Position numbers and translations under genes: made by a program
Assembly: GCA_020055645.1 (NCBI GenBank)
Contig: CM034548.1
Span: 18,538,001-18,602,000 of the forward strand
Direction: 5' to 3'
Length of the DNA stretch: 64,000 bases
Origin: Tomocerus qinae
Taxonomy: Eukaryota > Arthropoda > Collembola > Entomobryomorpha > Tomoceridae
The notes under the pieces: model-generated
Told to the model about the DNA's origin: nothing
Seen by the model: only the letters and a program-made list of their open reading frames with translations
Databases searched by the model: none
Part shown: piece by piece, positions 18,731-31,328 of the stretch
Layout of the letters: each line of letters starts with the position of its first letter
Numbering within the stretch: the stretch's first letter is position 1

Positions 18731-21700
18731 AGTAGGTGACAATTCGAAAAATAATTATATTTTTAGCAGTTACAGTAAAAATTTCTGCGGAGATGAGAGT
18801 AGTCAGCCTTTTGAGCGTAAACTGAGTTAATTTCACATTTACAACGAATAGGTGTTTCACCTCCACTAAACAAAACATTATTTTGTTCAAGTTCCTTTGA
18901 TTGGCAATTTTGATTGGTATTTAGATACCCGAATGTGATGCTGCGCTACTCAAACAAACAGTAAATAGTTTTAATTTGGTGATTATACACTTAGGTACAT
19001 TATTATACTGCTACTGCATATTTTTTCTTCTACCGACAAACATCGTCAGTGTTTTATGCATTTTACAATTATTGTAGCGCCTCACGACGTAACGCAACTT
19101 TATTCAGTCACAATTCATCCCTTATTATTACGATTATTATTAATGTTATTGTATTAGCTTCTAACTGAAATGGATTCTCCACCCTTGGAGTAGTTGCCAA
19201 CATCAGTACATATTAGTTCTACGTTTTGTGTGATTTTGTATATATAAGAGTTCAGAGGTGTAAAAAGACAGTGGTTATATAAATTTCGTCTGTTTCTCTT
19301 CATCCATATTCATTCATATTAATCGGTCTTGTAAATAAACATACAAACACTACTTGTACTGGAACTGTAATCATGTATATTGTAGTATCCCCTTTGGCAT
19401 TTATTCATTAACATTGCTCTTTATTGGCTTTGCCATTCGTCATTTCATTTAACTAAATATATTCATTACTATTAAATTATTTAGTTCAGTTCAATACGTT
19501 TAAGCTAATCAGGAAAACAAATGTATAATCTTGTTCCGTTTCAAAGACCAGAATTAAAATTTTAATTTACCTTTTTGTTAACTTAAGGCTGCTCGTACTT
19601 ATTTATTTTTATTAGTTCCGGATATTCAAATTATAACCAGACAATCCAACATCTCCGTTAACAATCAAGAAATTCGAATGAGCTTAAACTATCTAACATC
19701 GTATACATCAAAGCCTTAATACTTTTAGAGTTGTCACTTCTTTCGGTAACAACCATTTCACCATATAAAGTACATACAGGTAACAAGTTGCAATATATAA
19801 GTACTTAGACCACCATTATATGGGTTTTGAGTTTATTACAGCATTATTATTGAGTATAGGAAAAATAGAGCATCATCTCAATATCTGTCATAAACTGTTT
19901 CATAAACACAATTCGAAGAAAAGTTCCTATGCAATATACTGATATAATATGTAAAACCAATATACTTTTTGCAAAAAACTAGAATCTTATTTCAATGTTG
20001 CAACAAGCTACTATAATAGTATGTCTAGACAGTAGACACCTGGAAACTCTGATAGATTTTAATACATTGGATATTTACGAACCAAAAGCCTTCGTATAGG
20101 TTTAATTTAAATACATAGAACCAAGAAACACTAAATATGGAAAATAAGCATCAACAAAAGGTATGCAGCCTTACAAAAGGCTCTCTGAGGTGCGAAGAAA
20201 AGTCCAAGTACAATGAATTCTTGCCTCCTTCGTTTTTCCTACTTTGCATGGCTCATGGAAAAATTTCCAGGAACATGCTCGAACACATAGGAAAAAATTC
20301 TGCTGGCATATTTAGATCATGTTCCATGATTAATATCAATATCGATCAACTTGCAGAGCGGAAGAAGTTTTTCATGAATACATTATCCACGAGTGGCTAA
20401 AATCGTTTTTTCATATTCATGACAGGTAGGGAAGGAGTACATATAGCCCTATAATATTATACTGACTGCGGAATGTGATGCATACTAAAGTATATCTATA
20501 CACAAATAAATTAAACAAGGTATTCATGATTTAGAAAAATAAATTTTACTATATAAGAACTTCCTTGCAAGATTTTGAAGGAACGGAAGGAAAAGAATAG
20601 TACATCAACCAAGTTTGGTAAAGTCAATTATTTTTATGCGCAGCATACATTTGTTAGGTAAGAAGTTTCATCTCGCAGAAGCAAAACAAGTTACTATTCA
20701 AGCCTTTTCAAATAATGGTAACTACCATTTTGGGAAAACTATCGATTCTTATGAATTATATTCTGAAAATAATACATGACTGAAACATGCCTTAACTTCC
20801 CAATCTGTAGCTAGTATCTCATCGCTATTTTACTCAACCGAGAAACATGTCATATCGTCTTTTAGGCAGGCATTTTCCTGGAAATTGTACTTGAAAATAA
20901 TTGGAATGTCGAAAAATTAATTCTTGGCTTTCATCCAGATTTCCAGGTTGCCGAATATTCGGAATGATTTCTTTTAGGGTAATTTTTGGCATTTTTATTA
21001 GATTGACTTTCGGCAAACCGACATTTCCTAAAATACAGAGTCAAAAATCATGTCAAATGTTACTATTGCTATAGCAGTAATTATGGCATTTCACATTACA
21101 TCTAAAGCTAAGCATACATGATGAAGTAATCACAGTAATCAGCAAGTATTGTAGTGAAATAATGAAGAGTATATGGTAGACATCTGCGGACTAAAGTTCC
21201 AACAAGCTGGCAATAAACTGAACACCCAAGTATTGTATGGCGAAGGCCGTGAGAAATTATGAGACATAACATGACTTAACAATTTTAGCATGGACATTGA
21301 TTTTTAAAATGAATCGATTTCATAATGAATTATATAATAATCAATTAAATTGACAATATGTTTGGAATTCATAATTTTGTAAACAGTAATTCATCAAAAT
21401 CATGGTTCATGATTTTGTTCATGATTTATTAAGGCGTTTATTTCTAGAAAACGCTTAGCTACTCCACCACCGTTTTCATCAAATCGCAGATTATAGAGCA
21501 TATCAATATGGATCATTGCATAACTTTATCATCCTCACTCTCAGCCAGCAGGAGCAGTGTAGCGACCACCCGGCCACATTACCACTTGATACAACGTTCT
21601 ATAGTTACTGTACATGAACTGATGTAGTAATAATGCCAATTGCAATACCTGCACTACTTTTAAGATTACTTTTGCACACACGCATAATATGCAACATCAC

Positions 21701-21950
21701 GCACGCAAATGCATAGACATACTCTTCTTGATTCCTTGATTCACACTTGGCTAAGTTGGATGGATGGCATCGTAGCAAGAGCAAGGTAGTCCTGTGAGAG
21801 CATCATCATAATATTGTACTATCTATCCACTGTATCTACCTACCTATATATTAATTATATCACAGTAGAGTAGAGAAGAGAGAGAGAGTGAATCAGCCAA
21901 CTCTTCTGGTCTGCTGGAGTGAGTGGTGGAGTGAGTGGAGTGTCTGGAGA
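18731..21950. other. Intergenic region between SERCA and ANKMY2
   Basis: No supported gene. An 87-codon ORF at 20137-20400 has no recognisable motif or splice context. A short GA-rich simple repeat lies at about 21870-21890, next to purine-rich sequence leading into the presumed ANKMY2 promoter. Confidence 0.5.
19334..19339 (+). terminator. AATAAA polyadenylation signal candidate
   Basis: A canonical AATAAA lies about 600 bases after the stop of the proposed alternative SERCA exon. It would suit a transcript using that exon. Other AATAAA-like strings occur by chance in this AT-rich region. Confidence 0.3.
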
Positions 21951-22099
21951 GTCAGTCAGTCAGGGAAGAAGCGGCTTCTTTTGCGAATAAAGAGCGTCGT
22001 TCAAAGTACAAGTTATGTTACACTTTTGAGTGTCACAAAATTGTCAATCTTTTAAATCACCAATACCAACCAGCAACTCAGTTTTGAGTTGAGAACTGT

Positions 22100-22282
22100 A
22101 TTTTCTGGTGTTTCCATCCGGGTACTTCCAATTTTCAGCGTACTAACGTGTTGCCAGTTGAACAGACACGGGCGGAAGATATTTTGTTTATACCTGCTGG
22201 ACATCTCCACGCTTTCAGCATTTGACTTCCCACTTGACGTTTTCCAATTTTGAAATTAAATAGATTCGCTGGACGTTGAATG
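22100..22282 (+). other. Probable 5' leader exon of ANKMY2 with a split upstream ATG
   Basis: A strong donor, GTAAGTGACT, begins at 22283, and the acceptor TTACAG before the ANKMY2 start ends at 22930, giving an intron of 648 bases. The last three bases of this exon are ATG (22280-22282). After splicing it reads a five-codon upstream ORF that stops at the TAA in the TTCTAAA just before the real start at 22946. The 5' limit of the exon cannot be placed and 22100 is nominal. Confidence 0.5.
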
Positions 22283-22945
22283 GTAAGTGACTACTTTTAA
22301 ATATTATTAATTATTAATAGTAACATTAGTTATTAGTTATTATAGTAACATTTTATATTCAATATTAAGTGTCTTATGGATATTATTGATTGCAAATTCT
22401 AAATTGCAATTGGGAAATAGAAATAGAATTGTTGTTATTTATTTTTCATAAAACTCTGGCCTTAAATTCGAAGAAGGATTTCAGATTTATGTGACATAAA
22501 CAACGATATTAATTATACGTGTGTTTTGTTAATGATTGATGAATCATCTGTTCATCTTTTATATGGTTGTCTTCCAGATGCACGAATCTAAATATATTAT
22601 ATAGTGACTTATAGTGTATAGATGATAGAAAATAGATTTGGGCCAGCCAGTAAGGTTTGCAAATTCAAAGATGGACAATATTGTTCAAAGGAATAAAACT
22701 AAGCATCAGGCATTTCTTCTGGCCTTTGGCTAAGCTCTTGAGAATAAACTCTTAAGTTAATAAGGTTCCCTTGCATTTATAAAAATTGAATTAATTTTTT
22801 CCGTGAGTTTTTAAGTATACGGTAATATACATTCTGTTTTCTATGATTCATACAGAAATTCAATAATACAACGGATTACCTTTAAATTTATTAATTTTTC
22901 TTTTTTATTTGTGCTATTTGTAATTACAGAGTCGTCCGTTCTAAA

Positions 22946-25025
22946 ATGGCTGAATTGAGAGAAGAGAAATTACCTCTGAGTGAAAATGAAGAATTTTTTG
23001 CCAAAATAGCCAAAGATGACTTGCTCGGTGTTACCGAAGCTCTAGGCTTGGATTCCAAAAAGGTTGATATCGTCGATGAACATGGAATGACTCCTCTCCA
23101 ACATGCATCTTACCGCGGAAATAAAGACATGTGCCAGCTTCTTCTAGATCAAGTAAAAATTCCTTTTTATTCAGTACCAAATTCTACTTAAAGAACGCTA
23201 AAGTAATGACTAAGGACAGCTAATAATTTACCTTTAGTGTACCTTCTAAGAGAGGCAGTAAATTTTAAATTACACTAACTGCAACGACTGCTTTATGTTT
23301 AATTTAAATAGAAAAGTGGTATCCGTGAAAATTAGAAAATTATAATGCACAACTGGAGACACGTAAAAATGCTTTCTTTGATGGTGTGGTAGAAGAAATG
23401 CATTGAATAATCGTCAGATATTGAAATTGAACTCAAAATAATAATTTGGATGTCATTTTTTTGATAGGGTGCCAATGTGAATGGAGGGAATCACAACAAT
23501 GGCTACACTGCTCTGCATTTTGCTGCTTTATCTGGGAAGTCGGCCGTTTGTCAACTTCTGCTACAGTATGGAGCAAAGTCTCATGCCCAAAATTCTGTGG
23601 GGCGTACTGCTTCACAAATGGGTGCATTTGTGGGTAAGTCTCCATTAATATTAACTTAATTATATATTAATTACTTTTGATATTCCCAACAAATCAATTA
23701 TTATAATTTGGACATAAATGTCTGATCGTTTTCTTGGGAATTGTAATTTCACTGATTTTGTACTCTAGGTAATCATGGGTGCGTGTCTACAATCAATAAT
23801 TTTGTAAATCGGAAAGACGTGGAGTACTTTTCAATGCCCCAGGGCTTAGAGAGCTCCCCGAAACTAAAGCCAACGATTGTGCCATCGTTGCACAAACTTA
23901 TTATGCAAGTGGGTAATCAATAACTAATTTTGTTGATTGCTATTCTGGAACGTATTGTGTATTGTCTTTAAGTCTATATGTTTTACTGTTTCTTTATTCA
24001 GGTAAATTTTCACCCGGTGAAAGTGGCGATGACTGTGCAGAAGAACACAGTACTTAATGAAAACATTCCAGAGATCATTCAAGTACTGTCTTTGATGGCG
24101 CAACGGGAAATGCGAAAGGTAATACATTTGTTAGTCATGAGGAATTGATTGATTAGAAATGCTAGGCTTGGTAGGGGTGGAAAACACGCCAACTATTCTT
24201 CAATAATAACTATATTTCCTAAAATAGAAATATTAGTAAGTAATAATATACTGTAGGTAATAAAAAGTAGTTTATTAATATTCAGCCGATTGATTAATTC
24301 ATGGATTAAAATCTCATTTATTGTCAAATTGACGTAGGTACTTAATTATTTAATTGTTACATTTTTTAATCTGGAATTTTAATTTCAATAGGGCGCAGAT
24401 ACAAATGAGATAGCTGCTTTTAAGATGCACATTCTGTCACACATTCTAAGTCAAATGCAACTGGAAGCATTGGGTGCTGGAACCAAGGACCCGATTGAAA
24501 ATTTTATTAGAAAGATGCTAAAATGTAAAATTCCTGGAGGAATTCCTGAGGGATTGGAAATTTTACTGAGAGAGGGTGTTCGTAGTTTTCCTTACCACGA
24601 GACTACGATAATGCAACAACTCGTCACTAACTTGGCACATACTAAGGTAAATAAAAATTCAACTGCACATAATTTTGGGAGCGGTGATATTAAAAGTGGA
24701 AACAAGTTCACCTGTTACTGAATGTCACTAGCTATGTGAAGATCCTGGAGCTTGGGGCATAATATGCAGTGTTGTCAACGGGCAGAAGGGTTTCCGAGAC
24801 AATGATCCCTGTGTTACATGCGGTGAAGAAAAAGGCATCAAGAAATGTTCTCGTTGCCACTTCGACGCTTATTGTGATCAGGAGTGTCAAAGAGCCCATT
24901 GGTTCATCCACAAAAAATACTGCAAAGACAAGGCGCAAGAGTATTCCTTAAGAAAAAACCTTCCATCTCAGCTTGATGACATGCAGTTACAGCAAGATCT
25001 CGCACGAGAATTTCAATCTCAATAA
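22946..25025 (+). CDS. ANKMY2: ANKMY2: ankyrin repeat and MYND-type zinc finger protein, 6 coding exons
   Basis: In vertebrates ANKMY2 is linked to cilia and Hedgehog signalling through FKBP38 and adenylyl cyclase trafficking. That role here is inference from the family. Exons 22946-23152, 23468-23633, 23769-23908, 24002-24118, 24392-24646 and 24732-25025 join in phase to 392 residues (human about 440). Ankyrin repeats lie at about residues 40-120, with motifs GMTPLQHASYRGN and GYTALHFAALSG. The C-terminal MYND finger spans about 322-359, beginning CVTC and containing KKCSRC, YCDQEC and HKKYC. All seven expected Cys and the His are present. The donor after residue 171 is the less usual caa/GTGGGT: the nearby GTAATC would break the frame. 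The start follows a splice acceptor by 15 bases and is the first in-frame ATG. Confidence 0.93.
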
Positions 25026-28000
25026 TTAAACATACCTAGGTGAGTTCTTATCTTATATGGTATGCAATACCTAGCGTTGAATATATACTAAAATAATAAC
25101 ACAATATATATTCCTAAAAATGACCTCAATCAGCCATCATAGTAGAAGTCACGCTTTATTCTGCTAATGAAATACGTAGGTATGTTTTGATTAAGTTTGA
25201 AGTTTGAACTGAATATATAACTAATAATATGTATTGTAATGATAATCTACATGTGTTATTGGCATATGCAATTGTTACTCCTGATAATTGTAGTACATTA
25301 ATTACATATACCTCTAATTTAATATAAAGTTTTTATTTGTTTTTATGTTACAATTTAATGAGGAGCTAAAATATCACTTTATTAGTTGTAAGATTGTATT
25401 ATTATGTTGGAGATACGATGTAATTTTCAAGACGTGGTCTAATAATGCATTGTTGAAAATTATTGTGCATGTTATTTTATTGCGCTCCGAAAACAAAACC
25501 CCAGAGCAGGTGAAGTAACTACCGTTTGATGGCGGTTAGCCTAATCTCGGAAAAGAAAGTGTTCCTATACTGAAAAAGGTGTTTATTGTTGATATTTTTA
25601 CTTTTTTAAACAAAGTTATACAATTACATAACTGAAAACAAGTCAGTCTCTTAATTTCACAATTCAGTTTGTAAGTCATAGCCCTTCAATCTAGACGGAC
25701 CAATCCTTTTTCACCTTTTCAATAGTACGGGTTGGAGGCGGTTGTCAATATATGAACGCTTTCTTTTATGTGTTACACTCTAGAAAGGTAGCACTTGGCC
25801 AAATTATCATTATTTTTATTTTAAATAGAAAATTTCTGTAACAAATCTATAATTTTCATAATTCTTAGGCTGAACTTTAATTTTAAATGTTGGTTGAATT
25901 GCATTTAAGCTGCTGAGCTAAGAAGTTATGACCCCCTCGGCCGTATAATTAAATGTTCATCCAGCTGTACAGAGTTAATGTTAGGCATAATGAAGTGTAC
26001 ATATTAAAATGCAAAATACCAAAACTAAACAGTCTACAAGCTGGCCCATAATTCTGCTATGATCAGATGATTGGACAGCAATAAGGTATGCATTAAATCA
26101 TTAGTCATTAATGTATGTTTTCAATACATAAACATTGCAAGTAAAGTAAATGCAATCTAGTTTTCGTGGATCTTATGGTTAATTATCAAGTGATTGTCAC
26201 CCAACATGTTTACATGTACCAATTAATTGAAATTAAACTCTATGAAGACTAATTTACTATAATTACAAACTAAATGTGTACTAAAAGGAAAGTAAGTACA
26301 ATCTAAAAATTCAACTACAATAAAACGATATCTAAAACTCAATTCCATTGTATTTACCTATGTGTTATTTCTATTATTATATTATAGGCATTGCTGGTAT
26401 CTAATATAGAATCCTTTTCGCTCCCTACTGTATTATTTGACAGAGTCACTGTTGATGCAGAATAATCTTCTATAGATACTAGTTGAATCCTAGCACACAA
26501 AGTGTGCTAGAAAATGTTGCAATCAGTAAATTTCTAGCGACTGCGCATTGGCCCGAATTTCATAGACCGTTGATTGGACTCAGTAGTCTAGGCTTTGCTC
26601 ATTAATTACAAAATATTACCCTTGCTCATTAGTTACAAAATATTACGGACATAGATACAAACATTTATTCAAGAATAGTGAAAGAATCCCATGCGCATGC
26701 CCCAGTTTATCTTTATGTAGAGTAAAGATGTAATTAGAATCAAATTATTTCATCCAATAAGCATTTATTTCCAGGAGAATTGCTGACGTTACATGTCACA
26801 AATTATTTCCGTGACTAGGCTGCTAACAGCTTTATTTACTCGAAAGCAATTACGCCGTCATTTATTATTTAACATTTTCAAATGAAATATGGCTTAGAGT
26901 GTAGCATTTTTCAAGACCCAAGCATATTTTTTTACACTGTGTGAATTGAATACTTAAATAAATGGTGAAGCTAATGGATGTCACCAGATAAAAAACTGGT
27001 GAGAATGTGGCATCTATCTAGATAGAGAGCAGTAATGGACAAATAGGAAGGAACATCGGATTGTATTTGCACCGTCTAAGCTTAAGCTCAAATATCGTTC
27101 ATAATGTCATTCATTATAACGTCATTAAGGTGCACAGCACGAGCTTATTACAATAAAGACTGGTGGTCACATTTTACCCAATTAATACATTATTATGGTT
27201 CATATACCTGATTAACCTGATTCTCATAGGGTATTCTCAATAGGTTATATGTTCTAGGTTCTCAATAGGCTAATTAACTGGTTGGCCTTTGTATTGTGGA
27301 TTAGAAAACAACAGGGTATTACTGACTAACTGATCCCTCCGACAACTGACGTAGTCTGCAACAAGGCTATTGTTTCCCTTGCCTTCCTATGCTACGCACC
27401 TAAAGACACACCTTGCGTAGTCAAATAAAAAATTAAATCCCCAGAAAGAAATAAGGAAGTAATCATGTGTTTTAGTTTGATCAAAGTTCTCCTAATTTTT
27501 CAAAAAATGAATTTCCAATTTCAACTATTTAATAACTTTACTTTAATTAACCATAATTATCAGCAAACCATAATATACAATATGGAGATGAAAGGATCTA
27601 GTTGGAGATTCTAAAACTGGTAGTGAAAATTCTATTTTATAATACTAGGTAGAACAAATTAAAAATCATGTTAAGGAGCAGCTTTGAACGTGCTGTTCTA
27701 GGAGTACGAACGGTTGTCTGCACTTTGCTTCTCATTAATAAATTATAATTGGACTAAGTAAATGGTTCAAGGTAAAACCCATAATATCTATTAGGGATTA
27801 GTAGATGGTAGTAAACCTTGGTAAATGCATCACCATTACTATTACCTAGCCAATGTTATAAGTTGACAGGTGAGTATAACTGTATAACCGAACAATCATT
27901 AACATCAGGGGCAAATTTACACAATTGAGGGAGAATGCATCATTGATCTAAAAGGCGCTGAATGTGAACATCATTCAACAAATAGGAGCGGCACAGGCAC

Positions 28001-29369
28001 AAAATCAAAGACTGCACGGCACAAATATCTAGAGGTAAACCAAAACAATTTGCAGTGTGCAGGCAGGTAGTGCATAGATAGTGCTATAATACCCTACTAC
28101 ACAATTTCGCACATTAAGATCTACAGTACTCAGACGCAAATCCCAGCACGTTGCGTTGTTTGTAATTGTGAAAAGCACTCTATCTACCTTTGACCTTACC
28201 GACTCCGATTTTGCTGTTGGCTGGAGAAGACAGTTGAATAGTTATTAGTTGAGTTCCAACACCGAGTGGCAAAACGTCGCCCTCGGTCCTCTAATTAAAA
28301 CAGACCCGCTCTGCAAATTCAATTTTCAATCAAAAACGAGTGATTTTTGATTTTTGAATGCGCAGTTGAGTTGAAGATAAATTTGAAGCTTGTCATTTGT
28401 AAATGTAAGTTTTATTTATATGTAATTTCAACTTTTGATTGTAATGGTGAATTGAATGTTATTTTAAATATACTATTGACTATCAAATATTTTATATTTA
28501 ATTTACGATCACAACTTATAACTTATATCTTAATGCTCCGTAGATGGTGGATTGTGCAAAATATTACATAACCATTTTTTAAATCAGAAAACCTGGATTT
28601 ACAATATTTACTACCACTAATTCCAATCTTAATTTTTTCCTTAGCTTGCTATTTTCATTATTATTTATCATTTATATATTATGGTTATTACATGTATATA
28701 TCGTACATTGTAGCAGAAAATCTTATATGATCTGACATCACAGTCAGTAATAAATTAAAATTGTTGCTTTAAAATAAGTCAATCATCAATAGTGACTGAA
28801 GATTTACATTATACATTTTTACTAAAAACATGATATCATGATGTGAAATGTCATTAGCCATGACTGAAATCCTAGTTTTGAATGTACTGTTTAGTAAATA
28901 TTTTTTCCTAAAAATCTGATAACTTGAATTTTGAAAACATTTTATTTTAATTTAAAGCTACTAACAACTAACTAATCAAACCTGCCAACTGTCAACTGTA
29001 ACGACGATTGAAATATTCAATATTTTTCCTTTTATTTATATATGTAAATAATTATGCTGTCAAATCAAATATTGTAATTGTGGCTCATTACTTCATCCAT
29101 CATCTTTACTTTTTTCATTTTTATTTTGATTACGCAATCATCAATAAGAAACATTCAGAAAATTAATTCATAATTACTATTGGACATTTTGATTGAAAGC
29201 ATCTTAGCCATTTTCTTCTATGGAAATTAATTGTGAATGGGCGTATTATGACATGGGATGTAAATTACATATGTAATTTCGCATTGCAATAACATAATCT
29301 CTATTAATTGTGATTTGAATATTTTCAGTTCCTAACAATCTTCAATACGTTCGTCAACAAATTATCAAC
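25026..29369. other. ANKMY2 3' UTR and intergenic region
   Basis: No further coding exon is visible. Small local duplications occur, such as two copies of TTGCTCATTA(A/G)TTACAAAATATTA near 26595-26645 and a repeated TTCTCAATAGG near 27233-27270. The TMX2 promoter and leader probably lie at about 28.2-29.3 kb, because the acceptor TTTTCAG just upstream of the TMX2 start implies a leader exon. I could not identify that exon with confidence. Confidence 0.5.
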
Positions 29370-30524
29370 ATGGGCATGTTCAGTGATGTCAAAACCTTAC
29401 GTCATCCATACTACATCGTTAACTTCATGCTCAGTGCCTCATTTCTGATATGCAAGCTCGTACCACAACTATGCAGTTTGGTTTTTGCTGGAGACTGTGA
29501 AATAGAGATGCGCCAGACTGAGATAATGTTCTTGCTGTTAATGGTTGTGATGATTCGAGCAAGAAAAACCGGGTCGGTTACACTTGTGTCGTATGTCAGC
29601 AACTCATTTATGTATTGCAAAGTGGCTAATACCTTCCTATGGTTCTTCGCTTATCAACCATATGGGCTATTCTTTTTGTTCCTCACTTTGTGTAAGTTGT
29701 ATTGATTTTGATTGATGACCCTTTAATGTACTTATAAACCACATTATAATCCTTATTAGCTGGTTCAGGGCCGCAGCCAGAAAAAAATTTCAGAGGGAGG
29801 GGGAGGGGCACCGAGAAAAAATAACTTTTAGCGATTTTTAGCGTTTTTAGACAAAAAGTTTTCTTGATTTCGGAGGGGGGACACGTGGCCCGGTGACGCA
29901 GCTTCGCTGCGGACCTGAGCTGGTTGATGCTTTATACTGAATGTTATATTTTGTATTTTTCAGTGCAAGGTCTCCTTGTACCTCAGCCCACGTATTCTGG
30001 GCCGCAGGCTGTCACCTATTTCAGAGATATCAAAGGTTTTAACGAAGAAACCAGCAAGAAGAATCTGACGTGGTTGATCGAGTTTTATACTGCTTGGAAT
30101 CCGTCATGTGTAAACTTTGCTTCCATTTTTTCGGAACTCTCTGCCATGTAAGCATATTATTATTACGTGTTTCAACGTTTTTCAAATATTTTAATTTTCT
30201 AACTGTCATGATTTCAGATACACGTTAGAGAACTTGAAGTTTGGAAAAGTTGATTTGAGCCGGATTCCCGAACTCGGAACAAAATACTACATTTCCGATT
30301 CTTCTTTCTCAAAACAACTACCGACCCTCATTTTGTTTAAAAACGGGGTTGCAGGTATGTATCGGCCCGTTGTTGATGGTAAAGGGCAAGTGATTAAATT
30401 TATATTCACTAAGGATAATGTTATCACCGCATTTGATCTCAACAATTTGTACGCCGATTGCAAGAAGGAATTGGAAGCAAAACAGAAAACTGCCAAACCG
30501 TCTGGCCATGCTAAGTCGGATTGA
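29370..30524 (+). CDS. TMX2: TMX2: thioredoxin-related transmembrane protein 2, 3 coding exons
   Basis: TMX2 is an ER membrane member of the protein disulfide isomerase family, linked to ER redox and calcium handling and enriched at mitochondria-associated membranes. Exons 29370-29691, 29964-30147 and 30218-30524 join in phase to 270 residues (human 296). Hydrophobic segments fall at about residues 10-30 (YYIVNFMLSASFLICKL), 50-62 and 90-110. A thioredoxin-fold domain follows from about 115 to 250, with WLIEFYTAWNPSC at the active-site position and the cis-Pro region SKQLPTLILFKNG. The human active site is SNDC. Here it is NPSC, so again only the C-terminal cysteine is kept. The C-terminus lacks a KKXX retrieval signal. 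Intron 1 contains a hAT-type MITE insertion. Confidence 0.93.
29758..29925. mobile_element. hAT-type MITE with perfect 8-bp target duplication, in TMX2 intron 1
   Basis: The insertion occupies 29766-29917 (152 bases). It begins CAGGGCCGCAGC and its other end, read on the opposite strand, begins CAGGTCCGCAGC, a 12-base terminal inverted repeat with one mismatch. It is flanked on both sides by AGCTGGTT (29758-29765 and 29918-29925). An 8-bp duplication and CAG-starting ends are hallmarks of the hAT superfamily. It encodes nothing and so depends on a transposase elsewhere. It has G-rich internal patches. A related, more decayed copy lies at 43035-43213. Confidence 0.88.
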
Positions 30525-30559
30525 TTCTCATGTGCTATCATTTCGTACTTTGCCACAAA

Positions 30560-30840
30560 AATAAAAATGCTAGTTACCCGAGTGAGTGAGCCTCTTAAAA
30601 TTAAATTAATCGCGTACCTTCATGTTTTTAATTATCAATTCAAAGTATTGCCTAATGATGGTATATAATGTAGTGTGTTTGCTAATGTAAATGATCACGT
30701 CCAGTCCGAAAACTTTGTATGAAAATGTGCTGTAAAATGTACGTACGTAGCCGAAGTACGAAATACGTACATGCAATACAAACTGTATTACCTGTTAATA
30801 ATACTTAAATGTTGCATATAACATCGTGGTTTTAAATAAA
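30560..30840 (+). terminator. TMX2 polyadenylation signal candidates
   Basis: AATAAA occurs at 30560-30565, 36 bases past the stop, and again at 30835-30840, about 310 bases past it. Either could terminate TMX2 transcripts. The distal one is followed by a TG-rich stretch and seems the more usual spacing for a 3' UTR. Confidence 0.45.
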
Positions 30841-31328
30841 AATGTATCTTGTTTTTAGCGTGAATGGTGTCAACAAAATCAGAAAAATTTTTGTTTACAT
30901 TTATTTTAGTACCAAAACTATCAAATCATTCAAGATCAGTAGATCAGTTTTCTTTTACAACTGTCAGCTTCAGACTCACAAAAAAGTTTAGTTTTCTTAC
31001 CCCCACTATCAAAAGTCAAAGTAGAGTCGTGCCAACAAAAGCATTAGTCAATGAATATACACATCCAACCAACCAACCAACCATGTAAGTTTAATATGAC
31101 AGGTCAAATACCAAAATATTATAATCCTACCTAGCATTCAAGAGAATTTCTGCAAGCCACCCATATCACAATAATAACAACATTTCCAAAAAAATCATCG
31201 GCATACCGTTAGGTTATTATGCTAACCAGTACTGTTATTTAATTCTACAAGTAAGGTATGCTAACTTGCACAAAAAAATTAAGCGGGTAGTAAACAGTAA
31301 CACCAACCAGCTCTATTAAAAAATGCAC
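30841..31328. other. Short intergenic stretch before the minisatellite
   Basis: No supported gene. A 74-codon ORF at 30864-31088 ends in a CCAACCAACCAACC simple repeat and has no recognisable motif. Confidence 0.5.
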
